Shown here piece by piece: positions 1 through 9,258 of a DNA stretch of 64,000 bases. The stretch's first letter is position 1, and the number at the start of each line of letters is the position of its first letter. Made by a program: the position numbers and the translations under genes. This DNA comes from Ignavibacteriales bacterium (GTDB lineage: Bacteria > Bacteroidota > Ignavibacteria > Ignavibacteriales > Ignavibacteriaceae): contig DPRR01000014.1 of NCBI GenBank assembly GCA_003538625.1, positions 62,001 to 126,000 of the forward strand, written 5' to 3'. The notes beneath the pieces are model-generated. The model was given only the letters and a program-made list of their open reading frames with translations. It ran no database searches and was not told where the DNA came from.

Positions 1-2540
1 TAATTTATTCCTCCAACATCATATTTATCAATCTGTAACTGGTTTGAAGAATTGTATGCAGGATGCAAAGTATTTTTATAAGTTTCACCATTATCAATTC
101 TTCCAAACATTGTAGCAAGCTGATTATTATTTTTCATTCGTAGCGTATAATTAAAATCGCCAGGATTATAGAGATCTGCTAATCCTGAGTAGTGACCAAT
201 TTCGTGAGTAGCTGTGTTTTGTACATCAAGTTTATCAGATGATCCATCAGTAGCCCATTGAAAATGATTTCCGGTAGTAAGCGAAATCGGATCACCATTA
301 AATGCAATATCAATATCAATCATCTCTCCGTTTAATGCGTTGTATCTTACTCTTGTTACCGCTATAACATTTGTAGGAGCTTCTGTAGAATCTACCCAAG
401 CACTTGAAGTCGGCATCCACACAACATTATTAAGCCCGTCCGCATTGCCTCCCCACTTTTCGGAATTAGCAAAAAACTTTCTGGTATATTCCAACTGCTG
501 CAGATCACTCCAGGTATTAAATCCATTTTGAATCTCATCATCATAACCTTTTGTAACAACTGATTGTGCAATCTGATATGTACCTTTACCATCTTTCCAA
601 TGCAATGGTATACCTGCAAGAGTGGTGTTTACAATATAATGATCGCCTTCATCAGTTGCGCGTTGAATTGAAGCTGAGAATTCCGAAGTGCTTAATGGAT
701 TGCCGCTGTTATTTAAAACTGTTGCTGTTGCACTAACAACTTCTCCATCCACCAATACAACATCCTTTAAATTAGCCAGAAAGTCAGATCCACCTGCTAT
801 ATCGGTTGTAACGTCAACTTCACCCAAATATCGTTTACCCTCACGATTAATAGAGTTATCATTTGCATAGAACTGAATTTTATAATTTTTTCCTGGTACG
901 CTTTGCAAAGTACCTTGAATAGCAGTGCCGCCTTTAATATCAGGCAATGCTGTTTCATCCTGCCAGGTATAAAGAGTATTTAGTGTAGGATAAGTTTGTG
1001 AGTCGTTTGTTAATGAGTTTAATTTAATTCCTAATACCGAGTTGCTGTAAATTGAATTATTTAAAATTGAATTACCATTCCCGGACTGCACAAAAATACC
1101 AGAAGCCCCATTATTAAATACTTTTTGATTTCTGATGTTATTGTTATTTCCATTAATTACAATTCCATTGTTAGGATTATTTGCAATTATATTTTCTGTC
1201 GTCAATGAAAAATTAGAAGAATTAAATAATATACCAGCTGTTGCATTTCCGGAAATAGTATTATTTGATAAAACACTATTGCCAGCAAACGCTGAAATCT
1301 CAACACCTGCGCTAGTTGAATTAATTAAAGAATTATTTGAAATATTATTGTTTGGTGAATTTATTTTTATTCCTGTTATTTGGTTGTTAACTATGTTGTT
1401 TCCTCCCAAATTAGTTAGAGTTAAACCATAACCCGAAGTACTGTTTATAGCAAGTCCTCGCATTGTACTCCCACTTCCACTTATATCAATTCCAGCTAAT
1501 CCGCCAATAACCTGGACTAAAGGCGACCCAATGTAACCTTTCTGGGATGTAGCGTCTAAAAGCACTGATTCTGTAATGGATGGTAATGAAGTTAATGGTT
1601 GAATTACCGGCGAAGTATCGGTTATATAGAAATATATTGTTTGTTGCCCTGCAAGTGCATTCGCTTCCTGAACTGCAGATCTTAAAGTAACTTTTCCATT
1701 TAAAGATACAGCAGAGCCATCACCAACTATGGAATCAGCATCATCAGCCGCCGATGTTACTACAAAGAATGGTATATTTTTGCTAGGTACTATCTGATTA
1801 ATATCAACTATTCTCAAATGATTTTTCTTGGTTGATAAATCATTAAGCAGATTGCCGGCACTTATTGCTGTAAAAGACCACTGACCGACTGAGTACTGTG
1901 AAAGTGATGATGGGAATGGTTCTGCAGGATTTCCATTTCCTCCGGAACTATTAATATTGTTATCGCCTAAAGCTATGTTAAAAATTCTTACTTCATCTAT
2001 CAAACCTTTAAAAGCACCTTCTGATGATTTTCCAATAAATAATCCCTGCCCGCCAGTATATCCTGGTGTTAATGTATACGGAATACTTTGAATAAGATTT
2101 CCACCACTATAAATTTTTAGAGTTGTACCATCATAAGATCCTGTAAGGCTTATCCAGGTAAAAGCGGGAAATTCCTGTGTGCTCAAAATAGGACTATTAC
2201 CGACTGAAAAATATCCTTTATTGTCTTTTACATAAAGTGAAAATGTTGTTCCGCCCTGAACTGCACGATAAACAATCGGCATTTTTACACCTGGATTATC
2301 TCCGATCAGATAAACCCACGCCTGAACTGTAATTTTATTATTTGCTGCATTACTGTTAAAAAATTTAAAACCGTCTTGATTCGCATCGCTATTGGCAGGT
2401 GCATTATCATAAACATAAAGCTGACTTGTTGTACCATTAAAAACAAAAGCATTATTATTCCCACCCTGTGCAAATGAAATACTGCTTAATGCAGTTAGAG
2501 AAAGTAAAATAAAAGTAAAAATATTTTTTGAAATTTTCAT
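1..2540 (-). CDS. Exported LamG / beta-helix / zinc metalloprotease protein (3' end outside window)
   Basis: An uninterrupted minus-strand frame of 846 codons starts at ATG 2540 and runs off the window edge. A signal peptide (about residues 1-24, ending SFAQ) indicates export. Domains in order: a LamG/concanavalin-like domain (about 30-190); a CSLREA-like stretch with LRSAVQEANA (about 287); Asn/Gly-rich parallel beta-helix repeats (about 330-520); and a matrixin-like protease region (about 640-846). The last holds HEIGHYSGLAD, with predicted zinc ligands H779, H783 and D789 and catalytic E780. The third ligand is Asp rather than His, as in snapalysin-type enzymes. A downstream YDVGGIN resembles the post-Met-turn region of matrixins. 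A GAGGA ribosome site precedes the start. It lies 64 bp downstream of the 2605-3102 gene and is probably cotranscribed with it. The C-terminus, where a T9SS sorting domain would be, is not visible. The substrate is unknown. Confidence 0.88.
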   Translation of the reverse strand, partial: MKISKNIFTFILLSLTALSSISFAQGGNNNAFVFNGTTSQLYVYDNAPANSDANQDGFKFFNSNAANNKITVQAWVYLIGDNPGVKMPIVYRAVQGGTTFSLYVKDNKGYFSVGNSPILSTQEFPAFTWISLTGSYDGTTLKIYSGGNLIQSIPYTLTPGYTGGQGLFIGKSSEGAFKGLIDEVRIFNIALGDNNINSSGGNGNPAEPFPSSLSQYSVGQWSFTAISAGNLLNDLSTKKNHLRIVDINQIVPSKNIPFFVVTSAADDADSIVGDGSAVSLNGKVTLRSAVQEANALAGQQTIYFYITDTSPVIQPLTSLPSITESVLLDATSQKGYIGSPLVQVIGGLAGIDISGSGSTMRGLAINSTSGYGLTLTNLGGNNIVNNQITGIKINSPNNNISNNSLINSTSAGVEISAFAGNSVLSNNTISGNATAGILFNSSNFSLTTENIIANNPNNGIVINGNNNNIRNQKVFNNGASGIFVQSGNGNSILNNSIYSNSVLGIKLNSLTNDSQTYPTLNTLYTWQDETALPDIKGGTAIQGTLQSVPGKNYKIQFYANDNSINREGKRYLGEVDVTTDIAGGSDFLANLKDVVLVDGEVVSATATVLNNSGNPLSTSEFSASIQRATDEGDHYIVNTTLAGIPLHWKDGKGTYQIAQSVVTKGYDDEIQNGFNTWSDLQQLEYTRKFFANSEKWGGNADGLNNVVWMPTSSAWVDSTEAPTNVIAVTRVRYNALNGEMIDIDIAFNGDPISLTTGNHFQWATDGSSDKLDVQNTATHEIGHYSGLADLYNPGDFNYTLRMKNNNQLATMFGRIDNGETYKNTLHPAYNSSNQLQIDKYDVGGIN

Positions 2541-2604
2541 ATTATCCTCAACATATATTAATTATTAAAAACTATAGATCCGGAATTGATTATAAAGTTC
2601 AACG

Positions 2605-3102
2605 TTACCGTAGCTCAACATAGCTTTTAATTTCTTTTTTAAGAGTTGATATTTTTTTGTTAAATGATGTTACTTTTTCACCTGTGGCTTTATCTTCATA
2701 CAATGTAAGTTTACCCTCCTCACCATTTAATACCCGATAGCTTAAATCCTTATTATCCTTTTTTACAAATAATAAAACCTCTTCATCATTTGTAAATTTT
2801 GGCATGTGAGAATAAAGTTCTCCGACATCTCCCACTTCGCCGCCTAAAGTTTTAACAGATAATGTGTTTTCAGAATAATCTCCCTTCAGATATTCATCTG
2901 CCCGCAATGTAACTTCAGTATAAATACGGGATCTGTCTGCATTCCACGAAGAAGTTTGGTTAATAACTTTTCCAGTTAAGATTACATCAGCGCCATCCGT
3001 AAGGGATTTAAGTTCTGACTGAATAGATTGTGACAGCAGTAAACCTTGCGTTCCGAAAAAACAGAACGTAAGTAATAGCATTATTCGTGAACGAGTATTC
3101 AT
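2605..3102 (-). CDS. Exported protein resembling the N-terminal domain of matrixin-type proteases
   Basis: 165 aa with an N-terminal signal peptide (about residues 1-25, ending LLLSQS). The body (adADVILTGKV, then IYTEVTLRADEYLKG, then GGEVGDVGE and PKFTNDEEVLLFV) has the pattern I know from the N-terminal domain of many secreted bacterial matrixin proteases (radlIvvGkV, grIyTevtlrV, KG, pGGevg, PrF.pGervvvFL). That assignment is from memory of the family. Here the domain is a separate polypeptide encoded just upstream of a metalloprotease gene on the same strand, so it may act as a partner, propeptide or chaperone. The start ATG 3102 has GGAGAG upstream and a good promoter (3130-3158). The C-terminus is Lys-rich with no catalytic motif. 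Confidence 0.75.
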   Translation of the reverse strand: MNTRSRIMLLLTFCFFGTQGLLLSQSIQSELKSLTDGADVILTGKVINQTSSWNADRSRIYTEVTLRADEYLKGDYSENTLSVKTLGGEVGDVGELYSHMPKFTNDEEVLLFVKKDNKDLSYRVLNGEEGKLTLYEDKATGEKVTSFNKKISTLKKEIKSYVELR

Positions 3103-3129
3103 AATACATCTCTCCAGGGAATTTATTAT

Positions 3130-3158
3130 TAGTTATTTTCTTAATCTTTGATTGTCAA
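3130..3158 (-). promoter_or_regulatory. Predicted promoter of the 3102-to-1 protease operon
   Basis: On the minus strand TTGACA (3158-3153) is followed by a 17-nt spacer and TAACTA (3135-3130). This would start transcription near 3122, about 20 nt before the ATG at 3102. The -35 box lies inside one arm of the palindrome 3151-3182. Confidence 0.45.
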
Positions 3159-3182
3159 ATCATGCTCAATAGATTTGACAAT
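3151..3182. promoter_or_regulatory. Perfect 11-bp inverted repeat, probable operator
   Basis: ATTGTCAAATC (3151-3161) and GATTTGACAAT (3172-3182) are exact reverse complements separated by 10 nt. Each arm contains a TTGACA-type -35 hexamer, one per strand. A protein bound here could repress the minus-strand operon and any plus-strand promoter. The spacing (21-bp centre to centre, two helical turns) fits a dimeric regulator. No T-run follows, so it is not a terminator. Confidence 0.45.
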
Positions 3183-3808
3183 GCCCTCTAAACAGTGAAT
3201 TAAATATATAAAAAATTATTGACAAATGTTAATGTTAAGCAACTATTACGGCTTATCAATTAAGAACTACTTTTTCTATAAATCTAGTTTAAGCGTTACA
3301 AAATTAATAGTTAGATAAATATAGTGGTTATGATATTTCTCGCAATCATGTGGATTTTTAAAGCAGAAGATTAACTTTTGAATAATTGTTGTTTTGGAGC
3401 AATTTGAGTTCTACGTTAGCTCTTAATTTTTCTCATCCAAATCACAATTATGAACATTTAATTGATATTAACAAAAATCGATATTAAGCAACACAGTAGT
3501 TTTAATTCATTATAATATTCTGACTTACTTGTTATTGAAATAGAAATTTTTATTTAATAGTAACAATTAAATTACTGTTTACCTTTCGTATTAAGTTAGT
3601 TTTAAAATTTTTTTGATAATAGAATTTTTAATGTATTTTAGATACAGAATCTATTTGAACAAAAGTCCTTCTTCACTAATTAATAATTATTGTATTTTAT
3701 CATTAGTTGATAGTGACTTTTGTTCAGATTACGGCAGCCATCAAAACTTATTAAAAGATTTAAAGAGTACTTATCGATGTTATTCAGAAAAATAATCCTT
3801 TCATTGAT

Positions 3809-6800
3809 ATGACGAGAATTGAATTTCACAGGTCGTTATCATTATTCACCTCACTAATTTTTATTATTACTTTTTCCGCCTTACCACAAAATCAAAATTT
3901 AAAATTTAAATATCTTTCAAGCGATGATGGATTATCTCAAAATTTTGTTTCTTGTATAATACAAGATCAAAAAGGATTTATGTGGTTTGGAACTAAAGAT
4001 GGATTAAACAGATATGATGGTCATACTTTTATAGTCTATCAGAATGATCCTTTTAACACTAAGACCATTTCAGATAATTTTATAACTTCATTATTTGAAG
4101 ACAGCCGCGGTTACATTTGGGTTGGGACATTAAATGGCGGTTTAAATATTTTTGATAGAGAAACAGAAACCTTTCATCGTATTAATTATACTTCAAATGT
4201 ACCTCACACAAGTAATATTGATGAAGTAAAATCCATTGTGGAAGATTCAAAAGGAAATATCTGGTTTGGCACACGGGGCGAAGGGATTTTCAAAATAAGC
4301 TTTAAAAGAAAAAATTCTTTTGACATAACCTATGATCAATTTGTATCTAATCCCAACGATCGTGGTAGTTTAAGCAGTAATATTGTCTCTACTTTATTTT
4401 ATGATTCAAAAGGCACATTATGGGTCAGTACTTTAACAGGACTTGATAGATTTGATTTTGAGACAGAAAAATTTACTCATTATAATATCCAGACTCGAAA
4501 TCCTAAAGCGCCTCCTAATTTTTTTGATGAAACTGTTTATTCTATTTGTGAATCACGCAAGGGAGACTTATGGCTGGGTTCATTAAGTGGTCTGGTAAAA
4601 TTTAATAGACAAACCGGAAGTTATAAAATTTTTCCTAACCGATATGAAATTTTTAGATATGGTTGGGGAAGCGTAGTACAAATTATAGAAGATAATTTTG
4701 GGAAATTATGGCTTGCAACTCCGGCTGAACTAATGAGTTTTGATCCTGAAAAAATGTCTTATAATTATTTTAGAAATGATCCGTCAAATCTAAATTCAGT
4801 TAGTTACAACAGTATATCAAGTTTGTTTATTGATAGAACAGGAATACTTTGGGTTGGTACTGCAGGAATGGGAATTAATTTGTACGATCCAAAGGTTAAT
4901 CGTTTTTCTACTTTTGCTTATCAAAATGACCCTTCTTCCCGGGTTACAGGATTCAGCGTAAGATCTGTTTTGCAGGAAAATGATGAGATCATCTGGATTA
5001 GTACGGATGTACTGTATAAATGGAATAGAAAGAACGGAGAAATAAAAGACTTTGAAACTGATTCAAACCGGCCCGACGATTTTGGAAATACCGGTCCATG
5101 GTCAATGATTAAATCGTATGATGGGATGATATGGACAGCTACAACGGAGGGTGTCTTTCGTTACGATCCTTCAAAGGGTAATTCAAGACAATATAAATTC
5201 AATCCATCTGATAGTCTTGGGTTACCTCAAAAAGAAGCTTTCACTGTTTTTGAAGATCATCAAAAAAATATTTGGGTAGCAACCGAAAATTACTTTTGCA
5301 AAATGATTGATATTGATAAAGGCATTTTCAAATCTTTTCGTTATCAAACTCCCCTTCCCTATAATCAACGGGTGCGTCCCGTAATTTATCAGGATAATAA
5401 AGAACTGTTCTGGATCGGAACAAGAAATGGTCTTTTAGTTTTCGATCAAAAAAAGCAGACATTTTTTGCATACAAAAACGATCCTGCTAAACCATATAGT
5501 TTGAATAATGATAATATAAATTCGATTTGTCCCGATCCCGTAAATCCAGATAACATTCTCTGGCTTGGTACCTCTGGCGGCGGATTAAATAAATTTAATA
5601 TTGATGAAGGTACTTTTGCTCATATTACTGAAAGCGAAGGACTGCCTAATAATGTAGTTTATGGAATCTTACCCGATCACAATGGAAATTTATGGCTGAG
5701 CACAAATAAAGGGTTATCTAAATTTAATCCGCAGAAAAATATTTTTAGGAATTATGATGTTCTTGATGGATTACAAAGCAACGAATTTAACACCGGAGCA
5801 TATTATCTTAGCAAAAATGGAGAGATGTTTTTTGGTGGCATTAAAGGATTAAATTATTTCTATCCGGATAAAGTAAAAGACAATCAGTTTATTCCGACAA
5901 TCGTTTTGACTAGATTAAAACTTGGGGACAAAATTATTTCAGTTAAAAATGATAATTCAATCTTACAAAAAACTATTTCAGAAACTAATAAACTTGTTCT
6001 TACTTACGATGAAGATGTTATTACTTTTGAATTTGCTGCACTTGATTTTTCAGCGCCCAGAAAAAATCGCTTTGCATACAAGCTGGAAAATTTTAATAAA
6101 GATTGGATTTATTCAGGATCGGTAAGATCAGCAACCTTTACACATTTGCCGCCGGGTGAATATATTTTTCGGGTTAAAGGAACCAACAATGATGGTGTTT
6201 GGAATGAAAATGGTGTTGCACTTGAATTGATAATTACACCACCATGGTGGAGCACCTTTTGGGCATATATAATTTATTTGATACTGATACTTTTGGCTCT
6301 GTATTATATCCGACGCTATGAATTAAACAGATTAAGACTGAAGAATCAGTTAAAACTTGAAAAAGTGGAAACAGACACTTTGCGTAACCTGGATCATCTC
6401 AAATCCAGTTTCTTTGCCAATATATCCCACGAATTTAGAACACCGCTTACATTAATCCTTGGTCAAATTGAAAGTGTAATGTCATCAAACATTGCAACAA
6501 AGGAAAAAGGTAAACTTCAGGTTGCAAACCGAAATGCAAGAAGATTATTAACATTGATCAATCAAATATTGGATCTATCAAAACTTGAAGCCGGCAGCAT
6601 GGAACTTAAAGCAGAACAGCATAACATTGTTTCATTTCTCAAAAGTATTTTCTATTCATTTGAATCGCTTGCAGAATCAAAAAAAATAACTTTAAAGTTT
6701 GAATCTGAAATGTCAAATATTCCATTGAAATTTGATCCCGATAAAATGGAAAAAATTATCTGCAACCTTATTTCAAATGCTTTAAAGTTTACTTCTGAAA

Positions 6801-7957
6801 ACGGTGAGATTAAAGTTTCTATAAATGTAATTTTAAACAGAGTTGAAATCATAATTAAAGATACAGGAATTGGAATTCCTAAGGACAGATTACCTCACAT
6901 ATTCGATCGATTTTATCAGGTGGATAGTTCAATCACACGTGAATATGAAGGGACCGGTATTGGATTAGCTTTGACGAAAGAATTGGTTGAACTTCACAAA
7001 GGCAGCATTTACGCAAAAAGTAAATTAGGAGAAGGTACCGAATTTATAATTGATTTTCCGCTAGGAATTTTAAATCCGGATGATAATTTATTAGTTGAAA
7101 TTAATGATGCAAATAATTCATATACAGATAATAACCAATTGATCGAATCGAATATTGATTCTAAAATGCCGCTAAGTGATGAGCAGCCGTTGTTAAAAAT
7201 TGAGCAAAAGGAAATTATTTTAATTGTTGAAGACAATATTGATGTTCTAAACTACATTAAGGAACAACTTGAAAACGATTACCGAATCATTCAAGCGGCT
7301 AATGGTGAAGAAGGATTCACCAGAGCTCAAAACGAAATTCCGGATTTGATAATAACGGATGTAATGATGCCTAAGATGGATGGATATCAGCTAAGCAATA
7401 AAATCCGTAATGATGAAAAAACAAGTCATATCCCCATAATTATGTTAACTGCTAAAGCAGGTCTTGATGATAAAATTGAGGGACTTGAAACAGGTATTGA
7501 TGATTATCTGACTAAACCTTTCAGTTCAAAAGAACTTATGGTAAGAGTAAGAAATTTAATTTATCAGCGGAAGCAGTTAAGAAAAAAATTCAGTAAGTCC
7601 ACAATTATAAAGCCTGCAGAAGTTACGGAAGTGTCTGTTGATCGGGCATTCTTAGAAAAAGTAATTAGTACAATTGAAAAACATTTTTCGGATGAGCAGT
7701 TTACTGTAGAAAAACTTTCAGATGAAATGAACATGAGTGTGTCTCAGTTAAACAGAAAACTGAATGCACTTATTGATCAGCCGCCGGGACAAATGATTAG
7801 AACATACCGTTTGCAAAGAGCAGCAGATCTTTTAAAACAAAATGCCGGAACTGTAGCTGAAATATGTTACAAAGTAGGATTTAATGATCAGGCATATTTT
7901 TCTCGTGCGTTTAAAAAAGAGTTCGGATGCAGTCCATCAGAATATAAACTAAAATAA
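3809..7957 (+). CDS. Hybrid two-component sensor/regulator (HTCS) with AraC output
   Basis: 1382 aa combining sensor, kinase, receiver and DNA-binding output in one inner-membrane protein. A signal peptide (to about residue 26) leads into about twelve beta-propeller (Reg_prop) repeats with WFGTKDGLNRY-type motifs, then a Y_Y_Y domain (about 720-800). A membrane segment follows at about 817-837, after WW813-814. HisKA carries ISHEFRTPLT with phospho-accepting H874. The HATPase has an N-box (NLISNALKFT) and G-boxes DTGIGIP and GTGIGLAL. The receiver has TDVMMPKMDGY with phospho-acceptor D1184. The AraC-type HTH ends with RAFKKEFGCSPSEY. All catalytic positions look intact. Such proteins usually sense a periplasmic ligand, often a glycan, and activate neighbouring genes. 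The exported-protein cluster 310 bp downstream is the obvious target, but that is inference. Confidence 0.95.
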   Translation: MTRIEFHRSLSLFTSLIFIITFSALPQNQNLKFKYLSSDDGLSQNFVSCIIQDQKGFMWFGTKDGLNRYDGHTFIVYQNDPFNTKTISDNFITSLFEDSRGYIWVGTLNGGLNIFDRETETFHRINYTSNVPHTSNIDEVKSIVEDSKGNIWFGTRGEGIFKISFKRKNSFDITYDQFVSNPNDRGSLSSNIVSTLFYDSKGTLWVSTLTGLDRFDFETEKFTHYNIQTRNPKAPPNFFDETVYSICESRKGDLWLGSLSGLVKFNRQTGSYKIFPNRYEIFRYGWGSVVQIIEDNFGKLWLATPAELMSFDPEKMSYNYFRNDPSNLNSVSYNSISSLFIDRTGILWVGTAGMGINLYDPKVNRFSTFAYQNDPSSRVTGFSVRSVLQENDEIIWISTDVLYKWNRKNGEIKDFETDSNRPDDFGNTGPWSMIKSYDGMIWTATTEGVFRYDPSKGNSRQYKFNPSDSLGLPQKEAFTVFEDHQKNIWVATENYFCKMIDIDKGIFKSFRYQTPLPYNQRVRPVIYQDNKELFWIGTRNGLLVFDQKKQTFFAYKNDPAKPYSLNNDNINSICPDPVNPDNILWLGTSGGGLNKFNIDEGTFAHITESEGLPNNVVYGILPDHNGNLWLSTNKGLSKFNPQKNIFRNYDVLDGLQSNEFNTGAYYLSKNGEMFFGGIKGLNYFYPDKVKDNQFIPTIVLTRLKLGDKIISVKNDNSILQKTISETNKLVLTYDEDVITFEFAALDFSAPRKNRFAYKLENFNKDWIYSGSVRSATFTHLPPGEYIFRVKGTNNDGVWNENGVALELIITPPWWSTFWAYIIYLILILLALYYIRRYELNRLRLKNQLKLEKVETDTLRNLDHLKSSFFANISHEFRTPLTLILGQIESVMSSNIATKEKGKLQVANRNARRLLTLINQILDLSKLEAGSMELKAEQHNIVSFLKSIFYSFESLAESKKITLKFESEMSNIPLKFDPDKMEKIICNLISNALKFTSENGEIKVSINVILNRVEIIIKDTGIGIPKDRLPHIFDRFYQVDSSITREYEGTGIGLALTKELVELHKGSIYAKSKLGEGTEFIIDFPLGILNPDDNLLVEINDANNSYTDNNQLIESNIDSKMPLSDEQPLLKIEQKEIILIVEDNIDVLNYIKEQLENDYRIIQAANGEEGFTRAQNEIPDLIITDVMMPKMDGYQLSNKIRNDEKTSHIPIIMLTAKAGLDDKIEGLETGIDDYLTKPFSSKELMVRVRNLIYQRKQLRKKFSKSTIIKPAEVTEVSVDRAFLEKVISTIEKHFSDEQFTVEKLSDEMNMSVSQLNRKLNALIDQPPGQMIRTYRLQRAADLLKQNAGTVAEICYKVGFNDQAYFSRAFKKEFGCSPSEYKLK

Positions 7958-8267
7958 TAATTCCACCATTTTCTAAATCTTGTCAATATGCAACTCCAAA
8001 CTGCTTAGTGATATCCAACCGGATTAAACACAACATTTTCGTACGATTCAGATTCAATTAAATACTCAGTAAAAAATTCATTAAGAATAATGTAGTAATT
8101 CCAATCCGCTCAAATAATCCAAACATTTGCGAGAATAGTGCAAGATAACTGCGAACCGATATCTTACTTTTGCATCAATCAAAAATTATAAACTATTTCG
8201 ACTCCCAAGATATAAGATCGTGATAATTTTAACGACAAAAGGTGTTTTTAACAAAGGCGGAGAGATT

Positions 8268-8663
8268 GTGCTAAATTCAATGAAGAATATTAAATGGCAG
8301 GATATTATTGATAACTCTCCTCCTGAATTACCATCCGGAACCATCATAGATCTTTCGCTTTCTTTCGATGAAAATACCTTTCTTTCCGGAATAAATGGAA
8401 TTGTTTGGGCTACACATGATCAAAGACAATCTGAAATTATTCATAATACACTTCTTGCCCAACAAATTAGTTCGGAAATTAATATGATTGAATTGGGCAG
8501 TCAGATTATTTTCCTTACAAAAATTTCAAACTCAAAAGATATTAATGAAGCAATAGATTTTATCTGGAAAAGCAATGTTGGTCTTAGACTTAAACCGGAT
8601 TGGACTTATTCAGCAGGTGAATCAAATAAAAGTTTTGAGCTATGGCTGAACGGACATGAATAA
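8268..8663 (+). CDS. Hypothetical protein, first gene of the exported-protein cluster
   Basis: About 131 aa from GTG 8268, which has GGAG five bases upstream. The frame stays open to GTG 8220 (147 aa) and includes ATG 8280, so the start is uncertain. It has no signal peptide and is probably cytoplasmic. Visible features are IIDLSLSFDENTF, WATHDQRQSEIIHNTLLAQQ and the C-terminal WTYSAGESNKSFELWLNGHE. I do not recognise the family. It lies 37 bp before the next gene on the same strand and looks like the start of a nine-gene run. A TACTTTTG sequence (8165-8172) resembles a Bacteroidota -7 box, but no TTTG lies at the right distance upstream. Confidence 0.6.
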   Translation: MLNSMKNIKWQDIIDNSPPELPSGTIIDLSLSFDENTFLSGINGIVWATHDQRQSEIIHNTLLAQQISSEINMIELGSQIIFLTKISNSKDINEAIDFIWKSNVGLRLKPDWTYSAGESNKSFELWLNGHE

Positions 8664-8700
8664 TTTTCAATTTATATAAATAGTAATTAAGGTGAGTAAT

Positions 8701-9210
8701 ATGAAGTACTTAAAATCAATTTTAATCGTAATAACAGTTAACCTTTGTTTAACTTATAATATGATTGCACAAAGCGAACAGGGATATATTCTAGGAATTA
8801 AAAACTTTGAAAAATCATTTCCTTCCGAAAACTCCGGATGGGATAGTTATGATAATCTTTACATGAACAGACACTTTGATGGAAAAGTAAATCAAAACAA
8901 ACTTGGTCTTAACACAAAAGAAATTATCGGAAAAGAAATTGTCTACGAGTATGGAATTTTTAGTATGACCATGGTTATTGAATCAGATTCATCTCTTTAC
9001 TGGAAAGATCAGAATGGTGAAGACGGTTCAAACCAAAAAATAAATACCATACACATTAATAATTTCAAAACGCTGCTATCCTGGGTTGAAACTGATAACA
9101 CTTTTGTAACAATGTACTCTGATTTTAACGAAGGTAAATCTTCTGCTTTCTTATACAGAGAAAATGGAAGTATTACTCCCGTTGAAGGCATAATTAAAAT
9201 GAAAAAATAA
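8701..9210 (+). CDS. Small exported protein, MoaF/calycin-like C-terminal half
   Basis: 169 aa from ATG 8701, preferred over GTG 8692 because GGTGAG sits four bases upstream. The signal peptide ends near MIAQSEQ. The mature N-terminus (IKNFEKSFPSENSG) closely matches that of the next gene (ITNFERAFPENGS). The second half (GKEIVYEYGIFSMTMVIES, LSWVETDNTFVTMYSDFNEG) has the alternating strand pattern of MoaF/calycin-type small-molecule-binding barrels. That is a weak fold-level guess. It contains no enzyme motif. It is the first of seven consecutive exported products. Confidence 0.7.
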   Translation: MKYLKSILIVITVNLCLTYNMIAQSEQGYILGIKNFEKSFPSENSGWDSYDNLYMNRHFDGKVNQNKLGLNTKEIIGKEIVYEYGIFSMTMVIESDSSLYWKDQNGEDGSNQKINTIHINNFKTLLSWVETDNTFVTMYSDFNEGKSSAFLYRENGSITPVEGIIKMKK

Positions 9211-9258
9211 GTATTCAATAATGGTTCTAATTTACAACAATCAAAAGGAGCAGGTGCT

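Larger units (their letters stand above)
3103..3808. other. Divergent intergenic region without a convincing gene
   Basis: About 700 bp separate the minus-strand protease operon from the plus-strand HTCS gene. The strand is very AT-rich with many stops. A TTG-initiated 60-codon frame at 3613-3795 has no ribosome site and no recognisable protein character. The only clear structure is the palindrome at 3151-3182 with its overlapping promoter. I see no RNA gene. No obvious ribosome site precedes the HTCS start. Confidence 0.7.

Noticed and set aside
340..531. Plus-strand short frames between 340 and 1431
   Set aside because: They lie in the antisense strand of the 2540-to-1 coding frame, which translates without a stop and has clear domains.
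3613..3795. 60-codon frame upstream of the HTCS gene
   Set aside because: TTG start, no ribosome site, no protein character; it ends just before the HTCS start and looks like chance.
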